A DNA stretch of 64,000 nucleotides from an uncultured Prevotella sp. (GCA_900314995.1 OMXK01000004.1:48897-112896), one strand, 5' to 3'. Shown: positions 1 to 9,254, numbered from the stretch's first letter. Notes: a model not told the origin generated them from the sequence alone. Made by a program: numbers and translations.

Positions 1-77
1 CCTCGGCACCGAAGACCACCCAGGCATACGAGCGTTATCTTACCCAGCAATCCACCAACAGACATGAGATTCAGTAA
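1..77 (+). CDS. 3' end of an upstream gene (partial, frame uncertain)
   Basis: The first bases are open in two plus-strand frames that run into the next gene. The frame ending in TAA at 75-77 has the G/C-ending codons typical of the neighbours and would overlap the next start by 14 bp. The other frame ends in TGA at 65-67 and gives an ATGA overlap. Either implies a co-transcribed upstream gene. DHHW proteins often follow an MBOAT acyltransferase, but too little is present here to identify it. Confidence 0.3.
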   Translation, partial: SAPKTTQAYERYLTQQSTNRHEIQ

Positions 78-1518
78 AGCCTATATCCTGTTCTTCGGAC
101 TGCTGTTCGCGGCCTTCGCGGTGGTCTTCAACACGTTTCCTCGCAGCACCTACTCCGAGCTGGAGAAACGTGAGCTGGCAGCATTCCCCACCTTTACACC
201 CGAGAAACTCGCCGACGGCTCTTTCACCAATGCCGTCTCCTCGTGGTTCAGCGACAGCGAACCCTTCCGCGACCATTTCATGAGTCTCAGCATGCATATC
301 AAGGATCTGATCCGACTGCAGACGGGCGAGGAGCACATCACCTTCCACGCCAGTACCGACGGTCCCGTCAGTGACCCGGAACCCGAGGAAGCCCCTGTCA
401 TCGCAGAAGAGCCCGAGAAGGCGGACTCCGCCTACAACTACGAGAACCACGTGACAGCCGACGAGAATGCCAAGATAGCCAATGCCGGCATCATCATCGT
501 GGGCAGCGGCGAGAAGGTGCGCGCCCTGATGGCCTTTGGCGGCACCGGCAGAGGATGCACAGGCTATGCCATGGCTGCCAACAAATACAAGGACACCTTC
601 CCCGACGTGAACGTCTACTGTATGGTCATTCCCACGGCGGTGGAATACTACTGTCCCGAGAAAGTGCGCAAGCGTACCAATCCCCAGCGCCCGACCATCG
701 ACAATGTGATCCGCCATCTGTCGCCCGACGTGAAACCCGTGGATGTCTATGCCACGCTGGGGGAACATGCCGATGAGGACATCTTTCTGCGTACAGACCA
801 CCACTGGGCACCGCTGGGCGCCTACTACGCCGCAGAGAAATTCGCAGAGGTGGCAGGTGTGCCCTTCCGCGACCTCTCGAGCTACGACCGTAAGGTGGTA
901 CACGGCTATGTGGGCAGCATGTATGGCTACTCTCAGGACATCGCCGTCAAGAATGCCCCGGAGGACTTCGTCTACTACGTGCCCCGTGATGTGACCTACA
1001 CCACGACCTACATCAATTACACCATCGATGACGAATACCGCGTGATCGGTATGGGAAAACCCTACAAGAGCGTGTTCTTCTACCGTTACAAAGACGGCAG
1101 CGGCGGGGCTTACTGCACGTTTATGGGCAGTGATACGAAGATTACCTGTGTGCGGACATCCACGAAAAACGGCCGACGGCTGATGATCCTCAAAGACAGC
1201 TTCGGCAATGCCATCCCCGGCTATCTGTTCTACTCCTTTGAGGAGATCCACGTCATCGATTCACGCTACTTTACGAAGAATATGGTGGACTATGTCCATG
1301 AGAACCATATCACCGACATTCTCTTTGCCAACAACATCTTCAAGGCCTATTCCCGCCAGACGTACGCCAAGTACCTGAGGTTCCTGACGCAGACCAACGG
1401 CATCCAGAAGCCCCTCAAGCAACATGCCGACAGCAACGCACAGCACCGCGACAGTATCCCTGTAGCGAAGGCACCAGCGAAATCTGCAGCACCTGCAGAC
1501 TCTGCGGCTACTCTTTAG
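64..1518 (+). CDS. DHHW/AlgX-AlgJ-like SGNH-type protein, probably in surface polysaccharide O-acetylation
   Basis: This 484-residue protein has an N-terminal hydrophobic segment (about residues 6-22) that would anchor it in the inner membrane or export it. The DHHW motif is at 245-248 and a Ser-Phe-Gly motif has Ser379, matching the Asp-x-His and Ser triad arrangement of the AlgX/AlgJ acetyltransferase-like family. Residues 100-120 are an acidic, proline-rich linker. The C-terminus is low-complexity and rich in Ala, Pro and Ser. In this family the protein works with an MBOAT membrane acyltransferase; the upstream gene is cut off by the window edge, so this partner is inferred. The stop overlaps the convergent AsmA-like gene by 11 bp. 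Confidence 0.8.
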   Translation: MRFSKAYILFFGLLFAAFAVVFNTFPRSTYSELEKRELAAFPTFTPEKLADGSFTNAVSSWFSDSEPFRDHFMSLSMHIKDLIRLQTGEEHITFHASTDGPVSDPEPEEAPVIAEEPEKADSAYNYENHVTADENAKIANAGIIIVGSGEKVRALMAFGGTGRGCTGYAMAANKYKDTFPDVNVYCMVIPTAVEYYCPEKVRKRTNPQRPTIDNVIRHLSPDVKPVDVYATLGEHADEDIFLRTDHHWAPLGAYYAAEKFAEVAGVPFRDLSSYDRKVVHGYVGSMYGYSQDIAVKNAPEDFVYYVPRDVTYTTTYINYTIDDEYRVIGMGKPYKSVFFYRYKDGSGGAYCTFMGSDTKITCVRTSTKNGRRLMILKDSFGNAIPGYLFYSFEEIHVIDSRYFTKNMVDYVHENHITDILFANNIFKAYSRQTYAKYLRFLTQTNGIQKPLKQHADSNAQHRDSIPVAKAPAKSAAPADSAATL

Positions 1519-3526
1519 ACTTCTTCTTGAAGAGATTCAGGAATTTGTTGGACTTCTTCTCCTTGGGCTGGCCGTCGTCCTTTGACTGTTGTTTCTTGTC
1601 CTCTGACTTCTTCTTCTTGTCATCGGATTTCTTCTTGTCGTCGGATTTCTTGAAGAGATCCTTCACCTTGATCTTCACCTTGGGCTTCACCTTGATGTTG
1701 CTCATCTTGTCGATATCCGTGAAGGAGAAGTCGCAGGCCCAATCCAGACCTTTATTCGACTGGCTAATATTACCCTCCACCAGGGCACCATTGCTCTTGA
1801 TATCTACCAGCAGGTCTCTCACCTTGATCTTCTTGTAACTGCACTCAAAGACGGTAGCCTTCACCACGCCAATAGGCATTTTGCCACCACCATTCTTCTT
1901 TCGAACCTGAGCCGTGCGCTTCTTGTCGATATCGATCTTGAAACTTGCCTTCACCCCCACATCGCCAATCTCCGGCATCTTCAAGACCTTGCCGAGACGG
2001 AAAGAACGTGTAAGAGCATTGCCCGTGATATAATGCGTGTCATCATTATGCGTAAAATCAAAATTCAGACTTCCTGCAGCCGTACCAAGTACTCCCTTGA
2101 ACTCCTCACGGCGGTAAGGGATATGGACATCGCCTTTGAAAGTGATATCGCCGAGGGTGCTGAGCTGATTCATCATCAGCTTCTTTACGGCAAACTGGTT
2201 GATTATCTCCTCTTTCACCGTGCCCTTGGCAGTCAGCTTATTAACGTGGAAGAGGATGTCGAGGTCTTCCTTCTTCTTGAGGTTCTCTATACCGCCCACG
2301 GCTTCGAGTGTCAGCCGTTTGTCGGGCGTATGCACCTCGATATCCCTGAAGAAGAGGGTAGAGTCATTGCCGCTGAAGAGTACCGACAGTTCCAGGGGCA
2401 TCTTGAAGTTCTGCAGCACCTTTGCAAAGGGTCGCGAGATATCCTTCAGGAGCGTCTTGCCGTGGATGAGCGACGTCTGGAAAGAGAACTTACGGCCTTG
2501 TTTCTTGCTAGGCAAAACCACGTAGGCCGAATCGAAGTTGAGGACGGTGTTCTCATGCTGCAGCACAATGTCGCGCAGATGGGCATTCTGCTTCGTGGCG
2601 CCCACCGTGAAGTGGAAGTCCTTCACATTGAAGCCCGTCAGCGTATCCTTCGCCACAAAGCTTTTCATCACCGCGTGCAAGGTATCTTTCTCGAGATAGT
2701 CAATCACCAGGTTCAAATCGGCGATGACATCCAGATGTCCCACGTCGAACCATCCGCGCTTGGGCTTGTTCGTGTTCTTGCGCGGCTTATGGTTATCGGT
2801 TTTGAACTGCAGGCCACCGATTTCCAAGTCATGCTTCCCGTCATCCTCCTTATAGTCGATTTTCCCGATGCGGAACGAGGCTGTCTGCGGACCTTTCTTT
2901 GTCTTCATTTCCCACTGGCCTTGCAGCGATTTCAGCTTTCCCTTAGCGCCAAACCAGCCATTGTCGTACTCCACCTCGCCGAGTGTCACCTTATTATCAT
3001 TATACTGCAAATCGACGGCTGCCAACTTCGCATATTTGATATCAAGCGTAAAGGGCTCCTTCTTCTTATTCTCCTTCTGGTCTTCATCTTCCTGCTCCTT
3101 CTTCTTAGGCTTGTCTTTCTTAAAGGCATCTATGACAAACTGATAGTTGGCTGGTCCGTCCTCGGGTTTATAGAGCCGTGCCCTCACACCCTCGATTTCG
3201 GCTTTGGAAATGACGAGCGTGTTCGCCAGCAGTTTCATGACATCGATATCAAGCGACAGCTTATCCAGCGCAAGCATCTTCCTATGCTGCAAATCCTCTA
3301 CCTCAAGACCCATGAGATTGACATCCTGATTGAACACATTAATGCTCGCCTTTTCAATTTTCACCTTCGTCTGCAACTTCTCCTCCAGCTTCTCTGTGGC
3401 AATGCCCAGCAGCTTGTCCTGGACAGCTTGTGTATTCAGCAATATGGCAGCAACGACCAATAACAAAAGGATGAACCCGATGATTCCTCCGATGACTTTC
3501 AGGGTGATGGATACGCTCTTATTCAC
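1508..3526 (-). CDS. AsmA-family / TamB-like envelope protein
   Basis: The protein has about 672 residues with one N-terminal transmembrane helix followed by a long beta-rich region whose start (KVKIEKASINVFNQDVNL) resembles AsmA/TamB-type proteins. These are thought to sit in the inner membrane, span the periplasm and influence outer-membrane lipid or protein traffic. The C-terminal 70 residues are a highly charged Lys/Asp tract. The frame is open back to a TTG at 3571, but a good promoter (3560-3591) puts the transcript start near 3553, so the GTG at 3526 is the more likely start. The family assignment is from overall pattern and is moderately sure; the substrate is unknown. Confidence 0.7.
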   Translation of the reverse strand: MNKSVSITLKVIGGIIGFILLLLVVAAILLNTQAVQDKLLGIATEKLEEKLQTKVKIEKASINVFNQDVNLMGLEVEDLQHRKMLALDKLSLDIDVMKLLANTLVISKAEIEGVRARLYKPEDGPANYQFVIDAFKKDKPKKKEQEDEDQKENKKKEPFTLDIKYAKLAAVDLQYNDNKVTLGEVEYDNGWFGAKGKLKSLQGQWEMKTKKGPQTASFRIGKIDYKEDDGKHDLEIGGLQFKTDNHKPRKNTNKPKRGWFDVGHLDVIADLNLVIDYLEKDTLHAVMKSFVAKDTLTGFNVKDFHFTVGATKQNAHLRDIVLQHENTVLNFDSAYVVLPSKKQGRKFSFQTSLIHGKTLLKDISRPFAKVLQNFKMPLELSVLFSGNDSTLFFRDIEVHTPDKRLTLEAVGGIENLKKKEDLDILFHVNKLTAKGTVKEEIINQFAVKKLMMNQLSTLGDITFKGDVHIPYRREEFKGVLGTAAGSLNFDFTHNDDTHYITGNALTRSFRLGKVLKMPEIGDVGVKASFKIDIDKKRTAQVRKKNGGGKMPIGVVKATVFECSYKKIKVRDLLVDIKSNGALVEGNISQSNKGLDWACDFSFTDIDKMSNIKVKPKVKIKVKDLFKKSDDKKKSDDKKKKSEDKKQQSKDDGQPKEKKSNKFLNLFKKKSKE

Positions 3527-3559
3527 GATAAAATTAGTTTTTAGTGTATATTCAGATTG

Positions 3560-3591
3560 CAAAAATAACAATTTTATGGCAAATCTCCAAA
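3560..3591 (-). promoter_or_regulatory. Promoter of the AsmA-like gene
   Basis: On the minus strand a TTTG (3588-3591) is separated by 20 nt from TATTTTTG (3560-3567), the Bacteroidetes sigma consensus. It places the transcript start downstream of the TTG at 3571 and so favours the GTG start at 3526. Confidence 0.65.
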
Positions 3592-3593
3592 TT

Positions 3594-3629
3594 TTTGGCG
3601 CGCAATCTCACAGAAAAAGTGTACCTTTG
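3594..3629 (+). promoter_or_regulatory. Promoter of the Fur-family gene
   Basis: A perfect -7 element TACCTTTG lies at 3622-3629, with TTTG at 3594-3597 (24-nt spacer, longer than usual). The expected transcript start is about 3636, two bases before the ATG at 3638, which suggests a leaderless or nearly leaderless mRNA. It is back-to-back with the AsmA promoter; the two -33 boxes form the sequence CCAAATTTTTGG. Confidence 0.5.
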
Positions 3630-3637
3630 CAACCGTG

Positions 3638-4054
3638 ATGGAAGAAAAAGACTGTGTCAGACTGCTTGAAGAGCATGATATCAAGCCCACCGCCAACAGG
3701 ATTGTCGTGGTGAGAGCCCTCTGTGCCTCCATGCTGCCACAGTCGCTGGCAGAGCTGGAGCATAAGATTGCGACCATCGACAAGTCGAACATCTTCCGTG
3801 CGCTCACCCTTTTCCGTGAGCATCATCTGGTGCATGCCATCGAAGGCAGCAGCGACGGCACGAGATACGAACTCTGCCATAGTCACGACAAGGAGCACGA
3901 CGACGACCAGCATCCCCACTTCTATTGTGAGGTGTGCCAGCAGACCTATTGCCTCGATTATGCAGAGATGCCCGACATCCAGTTGCCCGAAGGCTTCAAG
4001 GCCCGTTCCTCGAACCTGATGATTAAGGGCACCTGCCCCCACTGTAAGAAATGA
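3638..4054 (+). CDS. Fur-family metalloregulator (Fur/Zur/PerR type)
   Basis: The 138-residue protein has the standard Fur layout: a winged-helix DNA-binding domain (KPTANRIVVVRAL near residue 16) followed by a His-rich dimerisation/metal domain. Two CxxC pairs (CEVC and CPHC) would hold structural zinc, and His/Asp clusters (HSHDKEHDDDQHPH) supply sensory metal ligands. It probably represses metal-uptake or peroxide genes, but which metal it senses cannot be read from sequence. A GTG precedes the ATG; the ATG at 3638 fits the family N-terminus. The stop overlaps the next start (ATGA), so it is translationally coupled to the HAD gene. Confidence 0.85.
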   Translation: MEEKDCVRLLEEHDIKPTANRIVVVRALCASMLPQSLAELEHKIATIDKSNIFRALTLFREHHLVHAIEGSSDGTRYELCHSHDKEHDDDQHPHFYCEVCQQTYCLDYAEMPDIQLPEGFKARSSNLMIKGTCPHCKK

Positions 4055-4752
4055 TTGATTTCAACAATATCCGCGTCATTGCCTTCGATGCCGACGACAC
4101 CCTCTGGGACTGCCAGAGCCACTTCGAAGCCGTAGAGAACCATCTCTACCGCCTGATTGCGCCTTTCTGCGACGTGCCTGCCCAGGAACTCTTCAAGACA
4201 GAATCCGGCAACATGGCCGATCTGGGCTACGGCTGCAAGGCCTTTACGATATCCGTCATAGAGACTGCCCTTCGCGTGGCGGGCGATCATCTCTCTGCTG
4301 CAGAGCTGGCAGAACTGCTCAGCCACAGCAAGTCGCTCCTTCACCTCCCCGCCACCCCATTGCCGGAAGTGGTGGAGACGCTAGAGCGTCTGCAGGCCTG
4401 GCCTTATCAGCTCGTGGTCTTTACCAAGGGTGAACTTCAGGATCAGGAGAACAAGCTGAAGCGCAGCGGACTCGGGAAATACTTCTCGCATGTGGAGATC
4501 ACCTCCGACAAGACCGAAGTGGAGTTCCAGCAGCTCTGCGCGCATCTGGGCATCCTGCCTTCACAGCTGCTCATGGTGGGCAACTCCCTGAGGAGCGACA
4601 TCGCCCCTGCGCTCACCATCGGTGCCTCGGCCATCCATATCCCCTTCCACGTCACCTGGCAGCTGGAGCACTTCGAGGACATCGAGCACGAGCGACTCGT
4701 CAAGATCACCCATTTCCACGAGATTATCGACACACTGAATACGAAACAATAA
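4051..4752 (+). CDS. HAD-superfamily hydrolase (phosphatase)
   Basis: This 233-residue cytoplasmic protein carries the HAD motifs in order: motif I AFDADDTLWD near residue 10 (nucleophile Asp and acid/base Asp), a helical cap domain (about 20-95), motif II VFTKG near 126, a conserved Lys, and motif III GNSLRSDIAPA near 175. It resembles the YjjG/phosphoglycolate-phosphatase group; the substrate is not evident. The ATGA overlap with the Fur-family gene and 14-bp gap to the thioesterase gene indicate one operon. Confidence 0.85.
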   Translation: MIDFNNIRVIAFDADDTLWDCQSHFEAVENHLYRLIAPFCDVPAQELFKTESGNMADLGYGCKAFTISVIETALRVAGDHLSAAELAELLSHSKSLLHLPATPLPEVVETLERLQAWPYQLVVFTKGELQDQENKLKRSGLGKYFSHVEITSDKTEVEFQQLCAHLGILPSQLLMVGNSLRSDIAPALTIGASAIHIPFHVTWQLEHFEDIEHERLVKITHFHEIIDTLNTKQ

Positions 4753-4766
4753 ACACGCCACAAACA

Positions 4767-5165
4767 ATGAAATACATCTTTGAGACCCGCATGGAAGTGC
4801 GCGACTACGAATGCGACATCGAGGGTATCGTCAACAATGCCAACTACCTGCATTACGCAGAGCATACCCGCCACCTGTTCCTCCGTAGCCTGGGAGTCAG
4901 TTTTGCCGCCCTCCATGAGCAGGGCATCGATGCCGTTGTCCACAGCATGAAACTGCAGTATAAGGTACCCCTGCGCTGCGACGACGAGTTTATCTCACGC
5001 CTGAACCTCAAGAAAGACGGCATCAAGTATCTCTTCTATCAGGACATCTACCGTGCCAGCGACGAGCAGCTCTGCTTCCGCGCCACGGTTGAACTTGTAT
5101 GCCTCGTCAACGGTCGTCTGGGCAACAGCCCAGAATATGATGAGGCTTTCAAGGACTTCATCTGA
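4767..5165 (+). CDS. Hotdog-fold acyl-CoA thioesterase (YbgC/FadM type)
   Basis: The 132-residue protein starts with the family signature RDYECDIEGIVNNANYLHYA, in which the Asp (after Glu-Cys) and the Asn-Asn-Ala-Asn-Tyr stretch form the acyl-CoA thioesterase active site. Family length is 130-150 residues, so it is complete. It would hydrolyse acyl-CoA or acyl-ACP thioesters in the cytoplasm; chain-length preference is unknown. It is the last gene of the fur-HAD-thioesterase operon and is convergent with the GH3 gene, 7 bp away. Confidence 0.85.
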   Translation: MKYIFETRMEVRDYECDIEGIVNNANYLHYAEHTRHLFLRSLGVSFAALHEQGIDAVVHSMKLQYKVPLRCDDEFISRLNLKKDGIKYLFYQDIYRASDEQLCFRATVELVCLVNGRLGNSPEYDEAFKDFI

Positions 5166-5172
5166 TCCAGCG

Positions 5173-7419
5173 CTACTTGTAATTCTTCACCCGCTCGTCT
5201 TTGATCACGCCCTGCCAGTTCAGGCCGAAGGCAAAGTCGTAGGTATTCCCTTCGGCATCTTGGTAGCAGCGCATATCGCGCGGCACATCCTCATTCTGCT
5301 CCTCTACGGTCTTCATGTCGGCAGGCATCTGCATCGGCAGCAGGGCCGAGGGCTCGTTCTTGCCGCTGATGATGTCGAGCAGCGCCTGGTGCTGCACGTT
5401 GAAGGATACGAGGATGGCATCAGCCTTCGGCTCTATCTCGCTCAGCACCACGGGGCGCCCCGTCTCCAGGATCACGATGACGGGTTTCTCGCCCATCGCC
5501 CGCTTCGTCTCGCTCACCATCAGCATATCGTCGCGGTTGTAGGCCTTCACCGTCTTGCCTTTGTAGCTGCGGTTCGTGAATTTCTCCATCGGGTCACCGC
5601 CGGCGATGCTGACGCTACGGGCATCCACCGCCTTGTAGTCATCATACTGCAGACTGTAGGGCACATAGCCGTTGCCGCCCCGTTTCACGTCTGCCGCACT
5701 ATAGCCGAAGCCCGTGCTGGGTTCTTCTATCAGACAGATGGCGAAATCAGCCTGCTCCGGCTGTTCTACGACCTCGTAATACTTCCTGACGAGTGCCAGG
5801 TCTATCGGCTCCACCGTCTTCTCCTCAGAGATGCCGCCCCATAAGCCCGGGATGGCAGGGAAATGGCGCTTGGGCACATATACCTTGTATCTTTTATCCA
5901 TGGGGAGCGTCTTGTTATCATGATTCTTCAGCATGACGACCGACTTCAGCTGCGCCTCATAGCCTTCCCGCATGAACTGCGGATTGCCCACAATCTTCTC
6001 CGAGGCCTCGGGGTCGAGATAAGGATGCTCGAAGAGCCCTACCCGGAACACATTGAGCAACAGTCTGCGCGCCGACTGCTCGAAGCGCTGGCGGGCACTC
6101 TTCTCCCCTTGCGCCTTCGCCCACATGTCGTAGGCTGCCAGCACCGGGCCTATCTCATTGTTGCCCCCATACTGGTCTACACCCGCCTGCAGGATCTTGT
6201 AGTGGCGCTCTGCCTCCGTCAGCGACTCCACGCCCCAAGGCTTGCCGCCCATCGGACTGTCGAGCACTTTCATATCCTTCGTGATGGCCCAGTCTGTGCA
6301 GACGACGCCCTCAAACTTAGCCTCCTCGCGCAATTGCTTCTGGATGAGCCACTGGCTGTAACTGCCACCCACGTTCTCACCCGACGGATCCTGGTTCCAC
6401 AGGATGCTGTAGATAGGCATCACGGCCGAAGCCATCTCTGTACCGCCCTCCAATTTGAAGGCACCGTCGATGAACGACAGCTTGTGCTCCGCCAGATTGT
6501 TGCCGGGATAGACGGCATACTTGCCCGAGGCAAAGTGGGAGTCGCGCCCACCTTCCTGCGCTCCGTAGCCATACCAGTGTTTCACCATCGCATTGACGCT
6601 TCTCATCCCCCATCCGCGCGTATCCGGCGTTGTCTGGAAGGCATCGCAATAGGCCCTTGCCATCTCTGTGGCCAGCAGCGGGTCTTCGCCAAAGGTGCCG
6701 CTAAAGCGCGTCCACCGTGGATCCGTGGCGATATCCACCTGAGGCGACAAGGCTGTGGCGATGCCCAGCGCCCGGTACTCCTCAGAGGCAATCTCGCCGA
6801 AGCGGTACATCAGCTGAGGATCGAAGGTAGCCGCCAGTCCGAGCGAGGTAGGCCATTGTGAGATGTGTCCGCCTGCACCGGCATTATATTCCGTTGTCGC
6901 CTTCGCCTCGTGTCGCGGGTCAGAGCTGGTGTTGGCAGGGATACCATGATCCAGCCCCTCGATGAAGGCCTGCATCCGGTTGTTCCACTGGGCAGCTGTC
7001 CGCGGACTCTCCACGCTCGTGATCAGCACAGCCCGCAGATGATCCTTGCTGAGGAATTTCTTCTGGTCTTCAGTCAGTTCGGCAGAGGGCACGGCCTGAT
7101 GGCTGCTGTAGAGCATCAGCCCTGCAATCTCCTCTTTCGACAGTTTCGAGGCCAGATCCGCAGCGCGCTCCTGAGGCGTGAGCCGCCAGTCCTCGTAGGC
7201 ATCCAGCGAGTCATTGCGGTTCAGGTCTTTGAAAGCATAGCCATCCTCTGTCAGCAGCTTCACGCCCGACTGCGGAGAATAGCTCAGCGTCGGCCCGTCT
7301 TCCTGCGTGACCAACACAAATGAATCCACTTGCTGCTCCGACCATTTCTGTCCGTTGCACGCCATCAGGCCTATCAGCATCCCGCCTACGACCACCACAT
7401 TAGTTACTCTTGACTTCAT
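5173..7419 (-). CDS. Glycoside hydrolase family 3 lipoprotein (beta-glucosidase/xylosidase type)
   Basis: The protein has 748 residues. A signal peptide ending in the lipobox LMAC targets it to the periplasm or outer membrane. The GH3 N-terminal barrel includes the substrate-binding signature KHWYGYGAQEGGRDSHF and the nucleophile motif CTDW (Asp376). The C-terminal alpha/beta sandwich domain follows from about residue 490. GH3 enzymes release terminal beta-linked glucose, xylose or related sugars; the exact sugar cannot be told. It stands alone with its own promoter, not in either SusCD locus. Length and motifs indicate an intact enzyme. Confidence 0.88.
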   Translation of the reverse strand: MKSRVTNVVVVGGMLIGLMACNGQKWSEQQVDSFVLVTQEDGPTLSYSPQSGVKLLTEDGYAFKDLNRNDSLDAYEDWRLTPQERAADLASKLSKEEIAGLMLYSSHQAVPSAELTEDQKKFLSKDHLRAVLITSVESPRTAAQWNNRMQAFIEGLDHGIPANTSSDPRHEAKATTEYNAGAGGHISQWPTSLGLAATFDPQLMYRFGEIASEEYRALGIATALSPQVDIATDPRWTRFSGTFGEDPLLATEMARAYCDAFQTTPDTRGWGMRSVNAMVKHWYGYGAQEGGRDSHFASGKYAVYPGNNLAEHKLSFIDGAFKLEGGTEMASAVMPIYSILWNQDPSGENVGGSYSQWLIQKQLREEAKFEGVVCTDWAITKDMKVLDSPMGGKPWGVESLTEAERHYKILQAGVDQYGGNNEIGPVLAAYDMWAKAQGEKSARQRFEQSARRLLLNVFRVGLFEHPYLDPEASEKIVGNPQFMREGYEAQLKSVVMLKNHDNKTLPMDKRYKVYVPKRHFPAIPGLWGGISEEKTVEPIDLALVRKYYEVVEQPEQADFAICLIEEPSTGFGYSAADVKRGGNGYVPYSLQYDDYKAVDARSVSIAGGDPMEKFTNRSYKGKTVKAYNRDDMLMVSETKRAMGEKPVIVILETGRPVVLSEIEPKADAILVSFNVQHQALLDIISGKNEPSALLPMQMPADMKTVEEQNEDVPRDMRCYQDAEGNTYDFAFGLNWQGVIKDERVKNYK

Positions 7420-7456
7420 ATTCTTAGTTATTGGATAACTTATTAATACTCGCTTG

Positions 7457-7487
7457 CAAAATTACGAAAAATCGAGCGCAAAACAAA
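7457..7487 (-). promoter_or_regulatory. Promoter of the GH3 gene
   Basis: On the minus strand TTTG (7484-7487) is followed after 19 nt by TAATTTTG (7457-7464), a good Bacteroidetes match 38 bp from the start codon. The remainder of the 7420-7693 gap is AT-rich and shows no convincing promoter for the plus-strand VWA gene. Confidence 0.6.
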
Positions 7488-7693
7488 GAAACTTGTTTCT
7501 TTTTTTTGCCCAAATATTCACAATTTACTGCTTTTTGCCTTTTCTTATGCTTTTGCCTCTCGCTGGGGGCTGGCACTGATGTAAAGTCGCCAGCGACTAT
7601 CTCTTCAGAGTTTAACATTCTTTATACGAAAGTGGTGCAGGGTTTTGGCATATTCATCGTTTAATAAATGGAGAATCATTTAAAAAGACAGAT

Positions 7694-9211
7694 ATGAAAC
7701 GTTTATTTTTCAAATTCATGACCCTGATGCTAGGTCTGCTGGTAACAGGATGTAGTAGGACTCCCGCTGATGAAGCAACGGCAGTTAATTACCAACCACA
7801 ATTCGAGGCTTTCTCTATGGGAATACTGGATTGTGTCCCCATCCGCCAAGACGGCAACCGCTTCGACGAGTTTGCGGATAACCCCTTTGTGAAAGTATCC
7901 GAACAACCCACCTCCACTTTCTCCGTGGATGCCGATGGCGCATCCTACGGCATCATGCGGCGCTATCTGAACTACGATCTCGCCATCGTTCCTGCCAGCG
8001 TTCGCATTGAGGAGTTTCTGAATTATTTCACTTTCAATTACGCTGCCCCCAACAGCGATGATGCCATAGCTATCAACGCCGAGGTAGGCCCTTGCCCATG
8101 GAATCCCCAACACCAGCTGTTGCGACTCGGACTGAAGGGTAAAGAGCTGAAAGAGAGCGAGATACCCCGTGCCAACTTCGTTTTCCTCGTAGATGTCTCA
8201 GGCTCCATGCAGGGCAAAGACCGTTTGGACCTGCTGAAATCAGGACTGAAAGAACTGCTCTTCCAGCTGAACCCTGACGACCGTATCTCGCTCATCACAT
8301 ATTCTGGCAAAGTAGAGAAACTGCTCGAATCGACACCCGTCTCGGAGGCCGGCAGGATCAAGGAAGCCATCGACCGTCTGAGCGCCAATGGCAGTACTGC
8401 AGGCGGCGAAGCCCTGAAGATGGCCTACGAGGAGGCTCTGGCCAATTACGATCCGAAGTGCAACAATCGCATCATCCTGGGTACCGACGGCGACTTTAAT
8501 GTTGGCGTCACCAGCACCGAAGCCCTCGTGGAAATGGTGGAAGGCTATGCCAAGAAAGGTATCTATCTCAGCTGTCTCGGCTTCGGCATGGGCAATCTGA
8601 ACGACGGGATGATGGAGAAGATCAGCAATTCGGGCAACGGTGCCTACCATTATATCGACTGCGAGGACGAAATGATGAAAGTGTTTGTTACAGAGCGCGA
8701 ACGCTTCGTCAGCGTCGCCAACGATACCAAATGTCAGATTACCTTCGATAAAGATATCGTTGACAGCTACCGCCTGATTGGTTATGAGAACCGCGTGATG
8801 AACAACGAGGACTTTGCCGATGACGAGAAGGATGCTGGAGAGATTGGTGCGGGCCAGACCATCACGGCCCTCTATGAAGTGGCGCTCAATGAAGCTGCTT
8901 TGGGACAAGGCATACAGCCCTTCGTCACCTTCGACTGCCGTTACAAACGCTCACTCGGCGATGAGAGCCTCCCGCTGCAGGTCAAACTGACAACGGAACA
9001 TATCTTCAATAAGAACGAACGCTCTGGGGAATTCTACTTCGCTGCCGGCATCGCTGCCTACGGCATGATACTCCGCGACTCACCCTTCAAAGGCGATGCC
9101 ACCATCGATATGGCAAAGCAACTCGTAAACCAAAGTCTCACCTTCGATCCCGGTAATCACCGCCAAGAACTCCTGCAACTGATGGATAAATACGTCAAAA
9201 TGAAGGAATAA
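7694..9211 (+). CDS. VWA-domain lipoprotein (YfbK-like, DUF3520)
   Basis: The protein has 505 residues. A signal peptide with lipobox LVTGC makes it a lipoprotein. Residues about 60-130 form a von Willebrand-associated N-terminal region (FSVDADGASYGIMRRYLN), followed by a VWA domain with an intact MIDAS motif DVSGSMQG near 167-174, and the C-terminal DUF3520-type region. The family is common in Bacteroidetes and Proteobacteria; the MIDAS metal site suggests a protein-protein interaction role in the envelope. No partner (such as a MoxR ATPase) lies next to it. Specific function is unknown. Confidence 0.85.
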   Translation: MKRLFFKFMTLMLGLLVTGCSRTPADEATAVNYQPQFEAFSMGILDCVPIRQDGNRFDEFADNPFVKVSEQPTSTFSVDADGASYGIMRRYLNYDLAIVPASVRIEEFLNYFTFNYAAPNSDDAIAINAEVGPCPWNPQHQLLRLGLKGKELKESEIPRANFVFLVDVSGSMQGKDRLDLLKSGLKELLFQLNPDDRISLITYSGKVEKLLESTPVSEAGRIKEAIDRLSANGSTAGGEALKMAYEEALANYDPKCNNRIILGTDGDFNVGVTSTEALVEMVEGYAKKGIYLSCLGFGMGNLNDGMMEKISNSGNGAYHYIDCEDEMMKVFVTERERFVSVANDTKCQITFDKDIVDSYRLIGYENRVMNNEDFADDEKDAGEIGAGQTITALYEVALNEAALGQGIQPFVTFDCRYKRSLGDESLPLQVKLTTEHIFNKNERSGEFYFAAGIAAYGMILRDSPFKGDATIDMAKQLVNQSLTFDPGNHRQELLQLMDKYVKMKE

Positions 9212-9222
9212 TTATTAAAACG

Positions 9223-9254
9223 CTTGCCTGTTCCAACTATTTATGCTATCTTTG
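9223..9254 (+). promoter_or_regulatory. Promoter of ndk-dsbD
   Basis: CTTG (9223-9226), a 20-nt spacer, then TATCTTTG (9247-9254) gives a near-consensus promoter about 34 bp before the ndk start codon. It excludes the upstream in-frame start at 9243, which lies inside the promoter. Confidence 0.7.

Noticed and set aside
40-1251. 403-codon minus-strand open frame
   Set aside because: It is antisense to the DHHW protein gene, has no family motifs and has His/Val/Gly-rich composition typical of a shadow frame.
2033-3463. 476-codon plus-strand open frame
   Set aside because: It is antisense to the AsmA-like gene, which has a promoter, a membrane helix and normal codon use; the frame shows no domain pattern.
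3526-3571. TTG start at 3571 for the AsmA-like gene
   Set aside because: It lies upstream of the expected transcript start of a perfect promoter, so the GTG at 3526 is preferred.
7420-7693. Hidden gene or RNA in the gap between the GH3 and VWA genes
   Set aside because: Apart from the GH3 promoter the gap shows only AT-rich sequence and short frames without coding pattern or stable hairpins.
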